Shown: positions 1 through 10,932 of the stretch, piece by piece | Layout: each line of letters begins with the position of its first letter | Position numbering within the stretch: position 1 is the stretch's first letter | Assembly: GCA_034440575.1 (NCBI GenBank) | Contig: JAOTOL010001346.1 | Span: 47,501 to 111,500, forward strand | DNA: 64,000 nt | From: Imbricaverruca yamaguchii | Taxonomy: Eukaryota > Arthropoda > Thecostraca > Neoverrucidae | Reading direction: 5' to 3' | The notes under the pieces: generated by a model | The model's database searches: none | What the model saw: only the letters and a program-made list of their open reading frames with translations | Told to the model about the DNA's origin: nothing | Made by a program: the position numbers and the translations under genes

Positions 1-957
1 CACAACACCACGGCACACCATATCACCACAGTCCACCACGGCACCACAGTCCACCACAGCCCACCACAGCACCACAGTTCATCACAGTCCACCACAGTCC
101 ACCACAGTCCACCACAGCACCACAGTCCACCACAGTCCACCACAGTTCATCACAGTCCACCACAGTCCACCACAGCACCATAGTCCACCACAGCACCACA
201 GTCCATCACGACACCACAGTCCACCACAGCACCACAGTCCACCACAGCACCACAGTCCACCACAGCACCACGGTCCACCACAGCACCACAGTCCACCACA
301 GCACCATAGTCCACCACAGCACCACGGTCCACCACAGCACCACGGTCCACCACAGCACCACAGTCCATCACAGTCCACCACAGCACCACAGTCCACCACA
401 GCACCACAGTCCACCACAGCACCACAGTCCACCACAGTCCACCACAGCACCACAGTCCACCACAGCACCACAGTCCACCACAGCACCACAGTCCACCACA
501 GTCCACCACAGCACCACAGTCAACCACAGCACCACGATCTACCACAACACCAAGGTACACCATATCACCACAGTCCACCACGGCACCACAGTCCACCACA
601 GTTCATCACAGTCCACCACAGTCCACCACAGCACCACAGTCCATCACAGTCCACCACAGCACCACAGTCCACCACAGCACCACAGTCCACCACAGTCCAC
701 CACAGCACCACAGTCCACCACAGTCCACCACAGCACCACAGTCAACCACAGCACCACGGTCTACCACAACACCAAGGTACACCATATGACCACAGTCCAC
801 CACGGCACCACAGTCCACCACAGTTCATCACAGTCCACCACAGTCCACCACAGCACCACAGTTCATCACAGTCCACCACAGCACCACAGTCCACCACAGC
901 ACCACAGTCCACCACAGTCCACCACAGTCCACCACAGACCACCACAGCACCACGGTT
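1..957. repeat. 9/18-bp minisatellite (CACCACAGT / CCACCACAG)
   Basis: The whole stretch is built from two alternating 9-bp words, CACCACAGT and CCACCACAG, giving an 18-bp higher-order unit with occasional single 9-bp steps and C-to-T variants such as CAGTTCATCA. A distinctive block (ACCACAACACCAAGGTACAC) recurs at 541 and 763, and a relative of it opens the window at position 1, so a segment of about 222 bp has itself been duplicated. The array is cut by the window edge. Open frames on both strands here are by-products of the repeat. Confidence 0.95.
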
Positions 958-1321
958 CCGCAGGACCGCGCGCCACGGCAGACGACGGCCGGGGCGGACA
1001 CGTCACCACAGACCTCACACGTGGTCGTCGGAGTCGACGCGAACCCGACGGCGGCGGCGGCGGCACTGGGGACGACCGCGGAGAGTCGGATGAGGTGATG
1101 GGGCCGGCCGGTGAAGCAGCTTTACCAGAACTCGCCGGGGACTCATTGTGTTGCGTAAACAGGGCCGAGTGCGGGCGGCGTCTGATTCACGTGTGTCGCA
1201 GGAGGCCGACCGGCACGCAGCTCGACGAGCCCGGCACAAGCTTGCGTACGCGCCCGCGCCGCGCACGGGCGGCGCCACTGGCAGCGTCAACATCGGCCGC
1301 AATGTTTGCACGCGCTAATTA
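958..1321. other. GC-rich spacer, no gene recognised
   Basis: Non-repetitive, CpG-rich sequence lying between two minisatellites. Short open frames exist on both strands, but they run into the flanking arrays and show no recognisable domain. I see no splice-site pattern or motif that would make this coding. Confidence 0.5.
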
Positions 1322-1836
1322 ATGGTGCGGTCGTGTGGAGGTGCTTGGTGTCGGTGGAGGTGCTGGGTGTCGGTGGAGTGCTGGGTGTCGGTGTAGGCGC
1401 TGGGTATCGGTGGAGGTGCTGGGTGTCGGTGGAGGCACTGGGTGTCGGTGGAGGTGCTGGGTGTCGGTGGAGGTGCTGGGTGTCGGTGGAGGTGCTGGGT
1501 GTTTGTGGAGGTGCTGGGTGTTTGTGGAGGTGCTGGGTGTCGGTGGAGGTGCTGGGTGTCGGTGGAGGTGCTGGGTGTCGTTTGAGGTGCTGGGTGTCGG
1601 TGGAGGTGCTGGGTGTCGGTGGAGGTGCTGGGTGTCGGTGGAGGTGCTGGGTGTCGGTGGAGGTGCTGGGTGTCGGTGGAGGTGCTGGGTGTCGGTGGAG
1701 GTGCTGGGTGTCGGTGGAGGTGCTGGGTGTCGGTGGAGGTGCTGGGTGTCGGTGGAGGTGCTGGGTGTCGGTGGAGGTGCTGGGTGTCGGTGGAGGTGCT
1801 GGGTGTCGGTGGAGGTGCTGGGTGTCGGTGGAAGCG
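1322..1836. repeat. 19-bp G-rich minisatellite
   Basis: About 27 copies of a 19-bp unit, GTGCTGGGTGTCGGTGGAG, very uniform in the right half, with scattered variants (GTTTGTGG for GTCGGTGG) in the left half. Each unit carries several GG/GGG runs on the plus strand, so that strand could form two-tetrad G-quadruplexes. 19 is not divisible by three, so all frames read through the array. The predicted 200-residue frames are artefacts. Confidence 0.95.
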
Positions 1837-2524
1837 GAACGCCCGGATCGGTGGGGTCGCCCCGCATATTTTGCGTTGTTTGCTAGCGGGCAACGCAACA
1901 CGGTTAATACTCCCGTGGTTCCACCATGAGTTCTGCGTAATATGCATGTAGGGCCCCGTCGCAGAAAGAACTTCACGTGATGGGATTGGTTCTGGGCCAA
2001 TAGTATCATGCTGCCATGCTATTTGTGTCATTACATATTAGGATATTTAGCTTCATTCCTTTCAGACAATGTCGACAGGAGCGATAGCGACATGTCAGGC
2101 TCTGGTTGGAAATGCACATCAGTGGTGACTGCCATGACCTTTGCAATATGCAATTTTGTTGACCGGGAGAGGAGGGAACACTCATATAATTATCAGCAGA
2201 GGTTGTAGAAAACTCGCCCATTCGTACCAAGTTATCGTATCAGTCTTGCACTGACTGCTTAACCCTTGAGAATCATTAAGTTCGCTTTTGGCTGTAGATT
2301 TTGCATCAAATTAGGTAGCCAAATGACAGCTGAGTTGGAAGTTGTGGGGCTGTTGTCCGTCGTATCGCCGTACCTGGCACGGCGCGCTATGTCTCTCAGT
2401 CGGTGTCTATGTGCCGATGGCCGACCGATGACCCTTCGTGACCTGCACCGGGTGTGACGGATTATGACAGCACGGTGCCGCCGGTCAGCACGGTGGCGCC
2501 GTCGCTGAAGACCACTGACGACGA
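1837..2524. other. Intergenic, nothing recognised
   Basis: Mixed-composition unique DNA between two arrays. Only short open frames are present and none resembles a known protein. Confidence 0.5.
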
Positions 2525-3897
2525 CAGTGGTCTGCCACTCTGCTCTGGGTTAGTCACAGTGGTCTGCCACTCTGCTCTGGGTCAGTCACAGTGGTCTGCC
2601 ACTCTGCTCTGGGTCAGTCACAGTGGTCTGCCACTCTGCTCTGGGTCAGTCACAGTGGTCTGCCACGCTGCTCTGGGTTAGTCACAGTGGTCTGCCACTC
2701 TGCTCTGGGTCAGTCACAGTGGTCTGCCACTCTGCTCTGGGTCAGTCACAGTGGTCTGCCACGCTGCTCTGGGTTAGTCACAGTGGTCTGCCACTCTGCT
2801 CTGGGTCAGTCACAGTGGTCTGCCACTCTGGTCGGGGTCAGTCACAGTGGTCTGCCACTCTGCTCTGGGTCAGTCACAGTGGTCTGCCACGCTGCTCTGG
2901 GTTAGCCACAGTGGTCTGCCACTCTGCTCTGGGTCAGTCACAGTGGTCTGCCACGCTGCTCTGGGTCAGTCACAGTGGTCTGCCACTCTGCTCTGGGTCA
3001 GTCACAGTGGTCTGCCACGCTGCTCTGGGTCAGTCACAGTGGTCTGCCACGCTGCTCTGGGTCAGCCACAGTGGTCTGCCACGTTGCTCTAGGTTAGCCA
3101 CAGTGGTCTGCCACGTTGCTCTGGGTCAGTCACAGTGGTCTGCCACGATGCTCTGGGTTAGTCACAGTGGTCTGCCACGCTGCTCTGGGTCAGTCACAGT
3201 GGTCTGCCACTCTGCTCTGGGTCAGTCACAGTGGTCTGCCACGATGCTCTGGGTTAGTCACAGTGGTCTGCCACGCTGCTCTAGGTTAGCCACAGTGGTC
3301 TGCCACGTTGCTCTGGGTTAGCCACAGTGGTCTGCCACGTTGCTCTAGGTTAGCCACAGTGGTCTGCCACGTTGCTCTAGGTTAGCCACAGTGGTCTGCC
3401 ACGCTGCTCTGGGTTAGCCACAGTGGTCTGCCACGCTGCTCTGGGTCAGTCACAGTGGTCTGCCACGCTGCTCTGGGTTAGCCACAGTGGTCTGCCACGC
3501 TGCTCTGGGTTAGTCACAGTAGTCTGCCACGTTGCTCTGGATTAGTTACAGTGGTCTGCCACGCTGCTCTAGGTTAGCCACAGTGATATGTGACGCTGCT
3601 CTGGGTTAGTTACAGTAGTCTGTGACGCTGGTCTGGGTTAGTTACAGTAGTCTGCCACGTTGCTCTGGGTCAGTCACAGTGGTCTGCCACGCTGCTCTAG
3701 GTTAGCCACAGTGGTCTGCCACTCTGGTCTGGGTTAGTCACAGTGGTCTGCCACTCTGGTCTGGGTTAGTCACAGTGGTTTGCCGCGGTGCTCTGGATTA
3801 GTTACAGTAGTCTGCCACGCTGCTCTAGGTTAGCCACAGTGATATGTGACGCTGCTCTGGGTTAGTTACAGTAGTCTGTGACGCTGGTCTGGGTTAG
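2525..3897. repeat. 32-bp minisatellite (CAGTGGTCTGCCAC...)
   Basis: About 43 head-to-tail copies of a 32-bp unit beginning CAGTGGTCTGCCAC and ending CTGCTCTGGGTTAGTCA. Variation falls in blocks: CACTCTG dominates to the left and CACGCTG/CACGTTG to the right, and the last copies are the most diverged. That is the usual picture of homogenised array centres with decaying edges. A ~35-bp duplication around GAGTTCTCGTCGGCAGCTGG (3902 and 3937) sits at the right edge. Confidence 0.95.
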
Positions 3898-3959
3898 CCA
3901 CTGAGTTCTCGTCGGCAGCTGGTCTAGGTTACCCATTGAGTTCTCGTCGGCAGCTGGGA

Positions 3960-4605
3960 ATGCCAATCGCGTGCCCGGCTGCCACCCGTCGCTATTTGGA
4001 AACAGCAACATAACGCAGTAGTAGCGCCATCGGTGACGCGCAATTCGGTTGAACTTCAAACTATGTCAGCCGCAGCTTGGTTGAACCCAGTTATCGCGCT
4101 CCAGGTCAGTTGCTACTGGACTGCACCACGAGCGACAAGAAACCTGGTGCTCCCAATCGAAGCCTGCCTCCGCTACAATGCTACTTCGTACTCCCAGAAC
4201 TGATCCAACTTCCCTACAATGTAGCCGTGGTCCCAGCTAGCATCCAAGCTCTCTGCAATGGTGTTCCTGGTTCAGACACGACTGGATCGAGCAAGGAGCT
4301 GCTGCCGTCTATCTTCAAGATCGAGACTGAATCAGATCAAGGCCCAACCAACCTCAGATCTATCTGAGATCTCAAACCGTGTTCCATGAGTCCCTTCGCT
4401 GCGTACATAATCAAACCTGTGAACACCAGAAAATTCAACCGCTATTTTGGAATAGCAAATAACTTCAGGGCATTAGAAATTGCTCTTTGTGTGGGTTTGG
4501 AAACAAGAAAAGTCGGGAAAGCTCCGGTTGAAAATCACATGAAAACGAACGTGTAAGATGTGTATTCTGTTTCCCAAAGAATGCTAAATAATTGTTGAAC
4601 TTGTT
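3960..4605. other. Intergenic, nothing recognised
   Basis: Unique sequence. A 96-residue open frame at 4077-4367 (plus) has no recognisable motif and no splice or promoter context, so I do not call it a gene. Confidence 0.45.
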
Positions 4606-4940
4606 CGACATCGGGGACGGGCGAAGTCGGGACAGGTCAGGTTAGAGACAGATCGAGGATGGGCGAGGTCGGACAGAGCAGGTTAGACAGATAGAGGATG
4701 GGCGAGGTCGGGACAGGTCAGGTTAGATAGATCGAGGATGGGCGAGGTCAGGACAGGTCAGGTTAGACAGATCGAGGATGGGCGAGGTCGGGACAGGTCA
4801 GGTTAGACAGATCGAGGATGGGCGAGGTCAGGACAGGTCAGGTTAGACAGATTGAGGATGGGCGAGGTCAGGACAGGTCAGGTTAGACAGATCGAGTATG
4901 CGCGAGGTCAGGACAGGTCAGGTTAGACAGATTGGGACAG
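4606..4940. repeat. 40-bp minisatellite
   Basis: About eight copies of a 40-bp unit containing GAGGATGGGCGAGGTC and GGACAGGTCAGGTTAGACAG. The spacing of ATCGAGGATG is exactly 40 bp from 4731 to 4891. The unit is full of AGGTCA half-sites as a consequence of its sequence. Confidence 0.93.
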
Positions 4941-5449
4941 GACAGTCAATAGCTCCACTCCGACATGAAACTGGCTTTCGAGAACGTGAACAATAATTTC
5001 TCAAAAAGTGGCAGAATATTATCTCCGACAATCCCGGCTCAGTTATCCCAGGCCTTGTTTTGAGGAGCGAGTTCTCGTCTCGGGCTGCAGTTGGTGACTT
5101 CCGTCCACTGTCGGCCACACGTTTCCCGTGTCCCGCCCTATCACGACTGTACTGACCGCCAAACCGCGCACCTGACCAGCACGGCTTCCGCCGGCTTCGG
5201 CGCGCGTCCGGGACACCACCGGGGGTATCGGAGACGTGGTGCGTGGCCTGTGGTTACCGTGCACACCCTCCCGACCGGAACAAGTATTCCGGTATATCCA
5301 ACCCCTCCCCATAAGCACATCACACAAAACGACATTTCTGAGATTCCGACTACGTCGCTATGTCATAACTTCGCGTCACTTTTTCCAAGCTTTCAACTTA
5401 AGTGGAATAATTGTGCAAACGTCGGCACAGCCACACACAAGGGGGTGTG

Positions 5450-5625
5450 CTTGGTGGACCCCGCGGGGTTCATCAACAACACCCAATTCCCGCGGAGTCC
5501 ATCAGCCACACCCAAACTTCTCCCGGGGTCCATCAACAACACCCCCTTCCCGTAGGGTCCATCAACAACACCCGCTCCCGTGGGGTCCATCAGCCACACC
5601 ACCACATTCCCGAGGGGTCCAGAAG
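5450..5625. repeat. Imperfect ~30-bp repeat
   Basis: Five to six imperfect copies of a unit built on GGTCCATCAACAACACCC followed by a short variable CCCG-rich tail; alternating copies read CAGCCACACC instead of CAACAACACC. The short plus-strand frames through it are repeat artefacts. Confidence 0.85.
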
Positions 5626-6264
5626 TGGTGTATCTCATCCGGCTACAACGTCCACCAGTGATGGTGTGAAGGGAGATGACTGCACGTAGCGATAAACATT
5701 AAGAAACAAAACGTGTACGCCAAAAGTTAAAATACAGTCATGAAGGTTACTGTATTCACGCTCATCTATTGGCATTTGCTTCATTGGCCAATTTTTTTCC
5801 CAATTATTGGAGGAAGCAATCTTAAAACTGCAAGACAGGCATTGCAACGATTGCCTTCATGAACACTGAAGCAACAGGTAAGAAAAAAACAGCACAAGCG
5901 ATTATACTGAGCGTATCATGTCTCTATGACATGGCCCACGTCAAAATGCTGAGCGAAAACGGGGCTCAATTTTCCCCACTTGTGCACATTTGAAGCATAA
6001 CTATCCGGTTCAAATCGCATTTATTTCGCCATCTTACACAATGATCGCGGGGCCGGGTGAAGCTGACGTTGACTTCTGAAAATGATTTGGAGGAGGGCAC
6101 ACTACATGAAGGCAATGGAGGGCCGAAATTGATTGGGGGAGCACACTCCATAAGTTCCCGTGTCAAAAGTTGAAATTACTGGGAGGGGGAAGCCACCATT
6201 GAGGGGACACTTGCCCCCTCAAAAGTCAAGTGCCACCTCGAATCAATTACGACAAATACTTTTA
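5626..6264. other. Intergenic with one copy of a dispersed repeat
   Basis: AT-rich DNA without a convincing gene. Positions 6100-6233 belong to a dispersed family also seen at 11031-11136, 16088-16210 (minus), 49375-49510 and 62870-62947. Shared blocks are GGCCGAAATTGATTGGGGG, ACTCCAT, and CCATTGAGGGG followed by GCCCCCTCAAAA. Confidence 0.6.
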
Positions 6265-7455
6265 CTTGCAATGAACATGCTAGAAGCAACTAAATAGTTC
6301 TCACATTATCACTTTAACGGGCAATGTCCAACGCCAACCGGTGTCTTCGGTCGCCTCCCATTATTTTTAGTTTTCACGCAAACCTGCCCAAATTTGGTAT
6401 CAAGCGATAGCCTGTGGTGAACCATCGTGTAGCATTTCAAACCGGTACATGTGAAGGCCAAACTTCAAGGTCAAAGGTCAGCTTGATTCATTAGATGGCG
6501 ACGTTGAAGCGATATCGACCAAACGCGAGGTTCGTTTCCTATCACTTAAATTTCCATCGAATGGGCGCCATTTGACGTGGCTTGTCATGCGGAATCAGAA
6601 AGCTAAGTAAATGAATTATTTTTTAAGGGCAAAGGCCAGGTTGATCCTTCAGTCACCTCAACTTTTTTGAAGTGGGGGGGGGGGGGGGAGGGTCGCTCAA
6701 GCTTATCCAAATCCGGTATCAAGCGATAGCCAGTGATGAAAACGAGTGGCATTTCAAACCGGGGATGTCAAGGTCAACGGTTTGATTGAGTTCTTCAATG
6801 ACCTCGCGTTTCGCCGCTATGGCGTCAGTTTGCAGAAAATGGATGTCATTCGACATCGCTCTTTGTGCGTTATCAGAAAATTGACAACTCGAAATAATCT
6901 TGACGGGTCAAAATTCCAGCTGATCTCGTCGGTCGACTAACGACCGACGCTCATCAGCATTGTTTTTTTCATCCAAGCCTACCGAGATCCACTATCAAAC
7001 TACTGCTTATGGTGAACGTTCAAGTAACATTTTGAAACCGGGATATGCCAAGGTCGAACCTCAAGGTCAAAGGATAGTTTGAGGTTTTCCGAACTCCCCG
7101 CGATTCGTCGCCATTGGTTAAATTTTTATCAAGTGGATGTCATTCGACGTGCCTTGAGGTACTCTAGCAAACTATTCAGAAATCACCTTAATTTTCAAAT
7201 TCAAAGGTCTAACTCATTTCTTCGCTCGTCCCACGTTTCTTCGGATTCTCCAATAACTATCCATGTTTTGTATCAAAAGATAGCTCGTGAACAACCCTCA
7301 AGTGACATTTTAACCCGGAGCATGTCGGATTCAATCTCAAGGTCAAAGGCTAGCTTTCATTTTTTAAAGCCCCCATGCTTCGTCGCTACGGCTTCAATTT
7401 GCATTGCGTGGGTGTCATTCGACGTGGCTTACCGTAAGGTATCGGAATCCTGAAA
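6265..7455 (+). repeat. Degenerate ~280-320 bp tandem repeat, locus 1
   Basis: Four diverged head-to-tail copies, anchored by TATCAAGCGATAGC or its derivatives near 6399, 6717, 6993 and 7271. Each then runs through GCATTTCAAACCGG, a block with AAGGTCAAAGGTCA, and GGATGTCATTCGACGTGGCTT. The same order of blocks recurs at 60.5-61.1 kb. The first copy carries a perfect DR1 nuclear-receptor motif, AGGTCAAAGGTCA (6468-6480); later copies keep the first half-site and lose part of the second (7064 and 7340). Confidence 0.85.
6468..6480 (+). promoter_or_regulatory. Perfect DR1 nuclear-receptor motif inside a repeat
   Basis: AGGTCA-A-AGGTCA is the textbook DR1 site bound by HNF4, RXR and COUP-TF type receptors. 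It is seen directly in the sequence. That it is used is not shown, and it may simply be part of the repeat consensus. Confidence 0.4.
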
Positions 7456-8892
7456 TATCGAAATAATTTCGAATGTGTCGATGGTCCGGTGTCTACAATG
7501 ACTGAAAATAATAGGAATAGGGGATCTAATCTATTTGTGTTTGCAGCATCCATGCTAGCAGGCACTCATATCCTATATGGCTTGGAGTTACCCCAATAAT
7601 TTTGGAGTTACCAAAAGAAATCAGTCATAATCTGTTCGGACGTCGCTCTCATTACTGGTTGTTAATTTCCACTGCCACATTGCCGTTCCGGACATACAAA
7701 ATATGGCACGTTTTCAAATTGTCTGCGTTCCTCTTAATGGTTCAATGGAAGTTGTCAAATTTGCACACAAAAAAGTCACACGCGAATGCGCAATATTTTT
7801 TTATGGCAGGCCGGACTTCATAGCCACGAGAGAGCAATGCTGTAATCAGGGGTGGATTCACGAATTGTGATGGGGTGCACTTGTCTGGATGGGCGCCATT
7901 TCTTTGGAGCGGCGGCACTGCGAAAGCACCTGGAGGGGCGCCTCTGGCTGAAAAAGAAATTGAGGGGGGCGGGTTACACTCGGTCCTTCCAAGGGAGTGT
8001 CTTTTTCTGTCATAGGGGTGCCTCTGGCTGAAAAACTCGAGCATATACACCGGAACCGTTTCAGATGGGCGCCTTTTCTCGGCCGGAGGGACGCCTCCTC
8101 TATGTGGGGGCGTGGGGGAAAATACACCGAGTGTCACACCATTCATCTGCTCCAGTTGTCATTCCATCGAAGTGTGTCCCCGTAAAACTGGAAAGCAGGG
8201 GAAAGGTTAGTGGAAGTCCATATTTACTGCAACAAAACTATCGTCGAATAATTTCTTTTTTCCTCCTCAATGGTTAACGTACTTAAAGCAAAATTCCTAT
8301 ATGGTGATGGTGAAATCGGAACACATGCGCATATGACATAAAGCTGCATGTTCATAGGCAGTGATAATGAGTAAAACATTCTAATTTTGGCGGGAGATTT
8401 TGCTCCAAAATAAAATTTTATACAATGGTAAATCTGAAAATAGACATTGAAAGTAAAGTGGCTGAGATACAAGGATAGTTTGTGGGAGATGAGGCACTAC
8501 TCCTCTATCCTTTCAAAATTTACCGCGTCCCTGGTTTATCCCCCCCCTCCCCCATTTCGAAACCGTGGTTACACCCATGTACAGGCGTGTAGTGCAGACT
8601 GTGTACGCTCCGCCTTGATGGTTAAGGTGCGAGGTACGTTGTATAAACTACTATATAATATATACGGGTGAGGGAATCATGCAAACGTTGCTGTGTTCTG
8701 TTAGCACTGGGAAAACAGAGAGGACCAGATTCTCCAACGTTTCAAATAAGAATATTTACGAGGGGAAACATTTTCTTGTGCGAACATTTGCGCATGCGAG
8801 GATGTACGCATACCGAACATCTCTGTAATAGACAATGTACATGTTCCAACGTTTTCGACGTGAGCATTGTCTAGTGGAATTTGATGACGCAC
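7456..8892. other. Intergenic with a decayed MITE-like end at about 7848
   Basis: No gene recognised. At 7848 the words CAGGGGTGGATTCACGAATT open a segment whose content (CTTTTCTCGGCCGGAGGGACG near 8077) resembles the middle of the hAT-type MITE at 49897-50125, so this is probably a rearranged relative. I could not find its other end. Confidence 0.4.
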
Positions 8893-9868
8893 ACATCTGG
8901 CACCATACCCGCCTCAGTGTACCTGTACACTAGAGTAGATGTTGCCGACGGGGAGGTGGTTGGCCACAGCTCGTCGTTGTATATCTGGCACCATACCCGC
9001 CTCAGTGTACCTGTACACTAGAGTGGATGTTGCCGACGGGGAGGTGGTTGGCCACAGCTCGTCGTTGTATATCTGGCGCCATACCCGCCTCAGTGTACCT
9101 GTACACTAGAGTGGATGTTGCCGACGGGGGAGGTGGTTGGCCACAGCTCGTCGTTGTATATTTGGCGCCATACCCGCCTCAGTGTACCTGTACACTAGAG
9201 TGGATGTTGCCGACGGGGAGGTGGTTGGCCACAGCTCGTCGTTGTATATTTGGCGCCATACCCGCCTCAGTGTACCTGTACACTAGAGTGGATGTTGCCG
9301 ACGGGGAGGTGGTTGGCCACAGCTCGTCGTTGTATATTTGGCGCCATACCCGCCTCAGTGTACCTGTACACTAGAGTGGATGTTGCCGACGGGGAGGTGG
9401 TTGGCCACAGCTCGTCGTTGTATATCTGGCGCCATACCCGCCTCAGTGTACCTGTACACTAGAGTGGATGTTGCCGACGGGGAGGTGGTTGGCCACAGCT
9501 CGTCGTTGTATATCTGGCGCCATACCCGCCTCAGTGTACCTGTACACTAGAGTGGATGTTGCCGACGGTGGGGTGGTTGGCCACAGCTCGTCGTTGTATA
9601 TATAGCGCCATACTCGCCTCAGTGTACCTGTACACTAGAGTGGATGTTGCCGACGGGGGTGGTTGGCCACAGCTCGTCCTTGTATATATAGCGCCATACC
9701 CGCCTCAGTGTACCTATACACTAGAGTGGATGTTGCCGACGGTGGGGTGGTTGACCACAGCTCGTCGTTGTATATCTGGCGCCATACCCGCCTCAGTGTG
9801 CCTATACACTAGAGTGGATGTTGCCGACGGGGGGTGGTTGGCCATAGCTCGTCGTTGTATATTTGGCG
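8893..9868. repeat. 88-bp minisatellite with an internal hairpin
   Basis: About eleven copies of an 88-bp unit, highly uniform. GCCTCAGTGT occurs at 8911 and 8999 and continues at 88-bp spacing. Each unit contains CTCAGTGTA-CCTG-TACACTAGAG, which can fold as a hairpin of about nine pairs with one bulge. Later copies contract by one to three bases in a G run. The reading frames through it are artefacts. Confidence 0.95.
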
Positions 9869-10022
9869 TCTGACCGGCCGGCCGCTGAGTGGCTGCCGGT
9901 GGAGCTGGGGGCGGAGCATCGCGCACACCCGCCAGCACCGAGCTTCGTATCCAAGACGGCGCGCCGTGGTCGACTTTGCCGTGGTCAAGTGCCACATGTA
10001 TCACACCGACTCGGCGATCGCC

Positions 10023-10932
10023 GGCCAGCCACGACCCACCACGTGCGCTGCACCGCGGAGTGGCAGCACGACCCACCACGTGCGCTGCACCGCGGAGTGG
10101 CAGCACGACCCACCACGTGCGCTGCACCGCGGAGTGGCAGCACGACCCACCACGTGCGCTGCACCGCGGAGTGGCAGCACGACCCACCACGTGCGCTGCA
10201 CCGCGGAGTGGCAGCACGACCCACCACGTGCGCTGCACCGCGGAGTGGCAGCACGACCCACCACGGCGCTGCACCGCGAAGTGGCAGCACGACCCACCAC
10301 GGCGCTGCACCGCGGGTGGCAGCACGACCCACACGGCGCTGCACCGCGGAGTGGCGCGACCCACCACGTGCGCTGCACCGCGGAGTGGCAGCACGACCCA
10401 CCACGGCGCTGCACCGCGGAGTGGCAGCACGACCCACCACGGCGCTGCACCGCGGGTGGCAGCACGACCCACCACGGCGCTGCACCGCGGAGTGGCAGCA
10501 CGACCCACCACGTGCGCTGCACCGCGGAGTGGAGCACGACCCACACTGCGCTGCACCGCGGAGTGGCAGCACGACCCACCACGTGCGCTGCACCGCGGAG
10601 TGGCAGCACGACCCACCACGTGCGCTGCACCGCGGAGTGGCAGCACGACCCACCACGGCGCGCACCGCGGAGTGGCAGCACGACCCACCACGGCGCTGCA
10701 CCGCGGAGTGGCAGCACGACCCACCACGTGCGCTGCACCGCGGAGTGGCAGCACGACCCACCACGTGCGCTGCACCGCGGAGTGGCAGCACGACCCACCA
10801 CGTGCGCTGCACCGCGGAGTGGCAGCACGACCCACCACGTGCGCTGCACCGCGGAGTGGCAGCACGACCCACCACGTGCGCTGCACCGCGGAGTGGCAGC
10901 ACGACCCACCACGTGCGCTGCACCGCGGTGCG
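10023..10932. repeat. 37-bp GC-rich minisatellite
   Basis: About 25 copies of a 37-bp unit, CACGACCCACCACGTGCGCT followed by GCACCGCGGAGTGGCAG. Most copies hold both CACGTG (an E-box palindrome) and CCGCGG. A subset lacks the TG of CACGTG, and these copies cluster between 10260 and 10700, suggesting local homogenisation. 37 is not a multiple of three, and the array is open in five or six frames, giving spurious frames of up to 489 residues. Confidence 0.96.

Noticed and set aside
1306..2031. Frames of ~240 residues on both strands over the 19-bp array
   Set aside because: The same periodicity artefact as the other arrays; composition follows the DNA repeat.
1..3897. CRISPR-like arrays
   Set aside because: The arrays are direct repeats with no unique spacers, and the genome is eukaryotic.
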